From NCBI GenBank assembly GCA_965242665.1, contig OZ251484.1, positions 1,426,001 to 1,490,000 on the forward strand: DNA of 64,000 bases, read 5' to 3'. The translations under genes were made by a program, and so were the position numbers. The notes under the pieces are model-generated. The model saw nothing but the letters and a program-made list of their open reading frames with translations. It was not told where the DNA came from and ran no database searches. The stretch comes from VXLM01 sp965242665. Lineage in GTDB: Bacteria; Chloroflexota; Dehalococcoidia; Lucifugimonadales; VXLM01. This document shows, piece by piece, positions 63,438-64,000 of this stretch (position 1 is its first letter; every line of letters starts with the position of its first letter).

Positions 63438-63517
63438 GATGCCACGCTCCTTGAGATTTCGTTTGATTTACGGTGTGCGGGCGCTCCCATGAATAACCGT
63501 CCGGTGCCAAGATCTGG

Positions 63518-63645
63518 ATTCCCGCCTTCGCGGGAATGACGATGGCGGGTGCGGGAATGACGATGACGGGTGCGGGAATGACGATGACGGGTGCGGGAAT
63601 GACGATGACGGGTGCAGGAATGACCGGGCCGCCCGCAGAAATGAC
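63518..63645 (+). repeat. dRS3-like palindrome plus satellite array
   Basis: ATTCCC-N8-GGGAAT (63518-63537) followed by about five GGGAATGACGATGACGGGTGC units, period about 21 bp. Confidence 0.85.
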
Positions 63646-63759
63646 GGCAAGCACACTTCCGATATGGGGGGCAACTCACGCTGCCGATACATCGACTAGA
63701 ACCCTCCATGATGACGCCTCGATTTTCCGAGGCCATCCTAATTCCGTTGGCGGCTTCTC

Positions 63760-64000
63760 TCAGTACTGCACCAGGGAGAAGACGCCGTAGCCGCTCAGAC
63801 GCTCTCGTCCGTCCAAGTCGATCAACTCGATCACGGCGGCCAGCCCTGCAACTACTCCGTCCAGCGACTCGACGAGATCCGCAGCGGCGGCCATCGATCC
63901 GCCCGTGGCCAGTACGTCGTCGAGGATGATGGCGCGCTGCCCCTCGGAGATCGCATCGGTGTGGACTTCGATCACGTTGCTACCATACTCGAGCGCATAC
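63760..64000 (-). CDS. apt: Adenine phosphoribosyltransferase, partial
   Basis: The minus-strand frame is open to the window edge, so only the C-terminal 79 residues are seen: ALEYGSNVIEVHTDAI, then the PRPP-binding motif AIILDDVLATGGSMAAA, then the end of the domain. Salvages adenine to AMP using PRPP. The N-terminus lies beyond the window. Confidence 0.85.
   Translation of the reverse strand, partial: YALEYGSNVIEVHTDAISEGQRAIILDDVLATGGSMAAAADLVESLDGVVAGLAAVIELIDLDGRERLSGYGVFSLVQY

Overview
The window is GC-rich bacterial chromosome. It carries scattered housekeeping genes (argB, argD, prs, secA, gatC-gatA, a ccmA-ccmB pair, the 3' part of apt), a phage-type structural block, and an unusual amount of recent local tandem duplication. 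A UPF0182 membrane protein, a sigma factor paired with a DUF5667 protein, lipoproteins with Thr/Pro-rich linkers and a SecA without the usual zinc tail fit Chloroflexota best, perhaps a Dehalococcoidia/SAR202-type lineage. That placement is inference; there is no rRNA, and I recognise no tRNA.

Layout. 0-5.1 kb: argB, a UPF0182 protein and argD on the plus strand. 5.1-8.8 kb (minus): small membrane proteins and a lipoprotein built of four repeated domains, part of which is duplicated downstream. 9.3-24.4 kb: an incomplete phage-like module (portal, scaffold-like, major capsid-like, then appendage-like proteins). It is interrupted by two paralogous membrane proteins, a DUF3467 pseudogene and a large membrane glycosyltransferase-like gene split by a 21-base poly-C tract. 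24.4-24.6 kb: a strong promoter followed at once by a four-way-junction-like RNA candidate. 24.7-29.3 kb: a PD40 lipoprotein, an ECF sigma factor with DUF5667 partner, and a HigBA-like toxin-antitoxin pair. 29.6-33.3 kb: a heterodimeric ABC exporter. 33.4-38.5 kb: a secreted trypsin-like protease and a membrane-anchored partner. 38.6-41.5 kb: a fused type I methyltransferase/specificity protein without a nuclease. 41.5-42.9 kb: seven tandem copies of a tiny basic, proline-rich protein gene. 43-51 kb: repeats, prs, ccmBA, secA, gatCA. 51.2-53.6 kb (minus): a second copy of the poly-C glycosyltransferase-like gene, also with 21 C and also out of frame. 53.7-56.4 kb: a histidine kinase between two response regulators. 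56.4-64 kb: an SDR epimerase, a lipoprotein, two DapA-like aldolases, a sugar isomerase-like TIM barrel, a PilX-like protein, a phosphoesterase and partial apt.

The most noteworthy signals are: (1) two unlinked paralogous genes, each apparently switched by a 21-base poly-C tract at the same codon; (2) the tandem array of seven small paralogous genes with two exchangeable C-terminal types; (3) the promoter-driven structured RNA candidate at 24.45 kb; (4) dRS3-like palindromes with one-sided satellite arrays, one of them inserted in frame inside gatA. Many promoters show either TTGACA-N17/18-TATCAT or an extended TGn -10 box.
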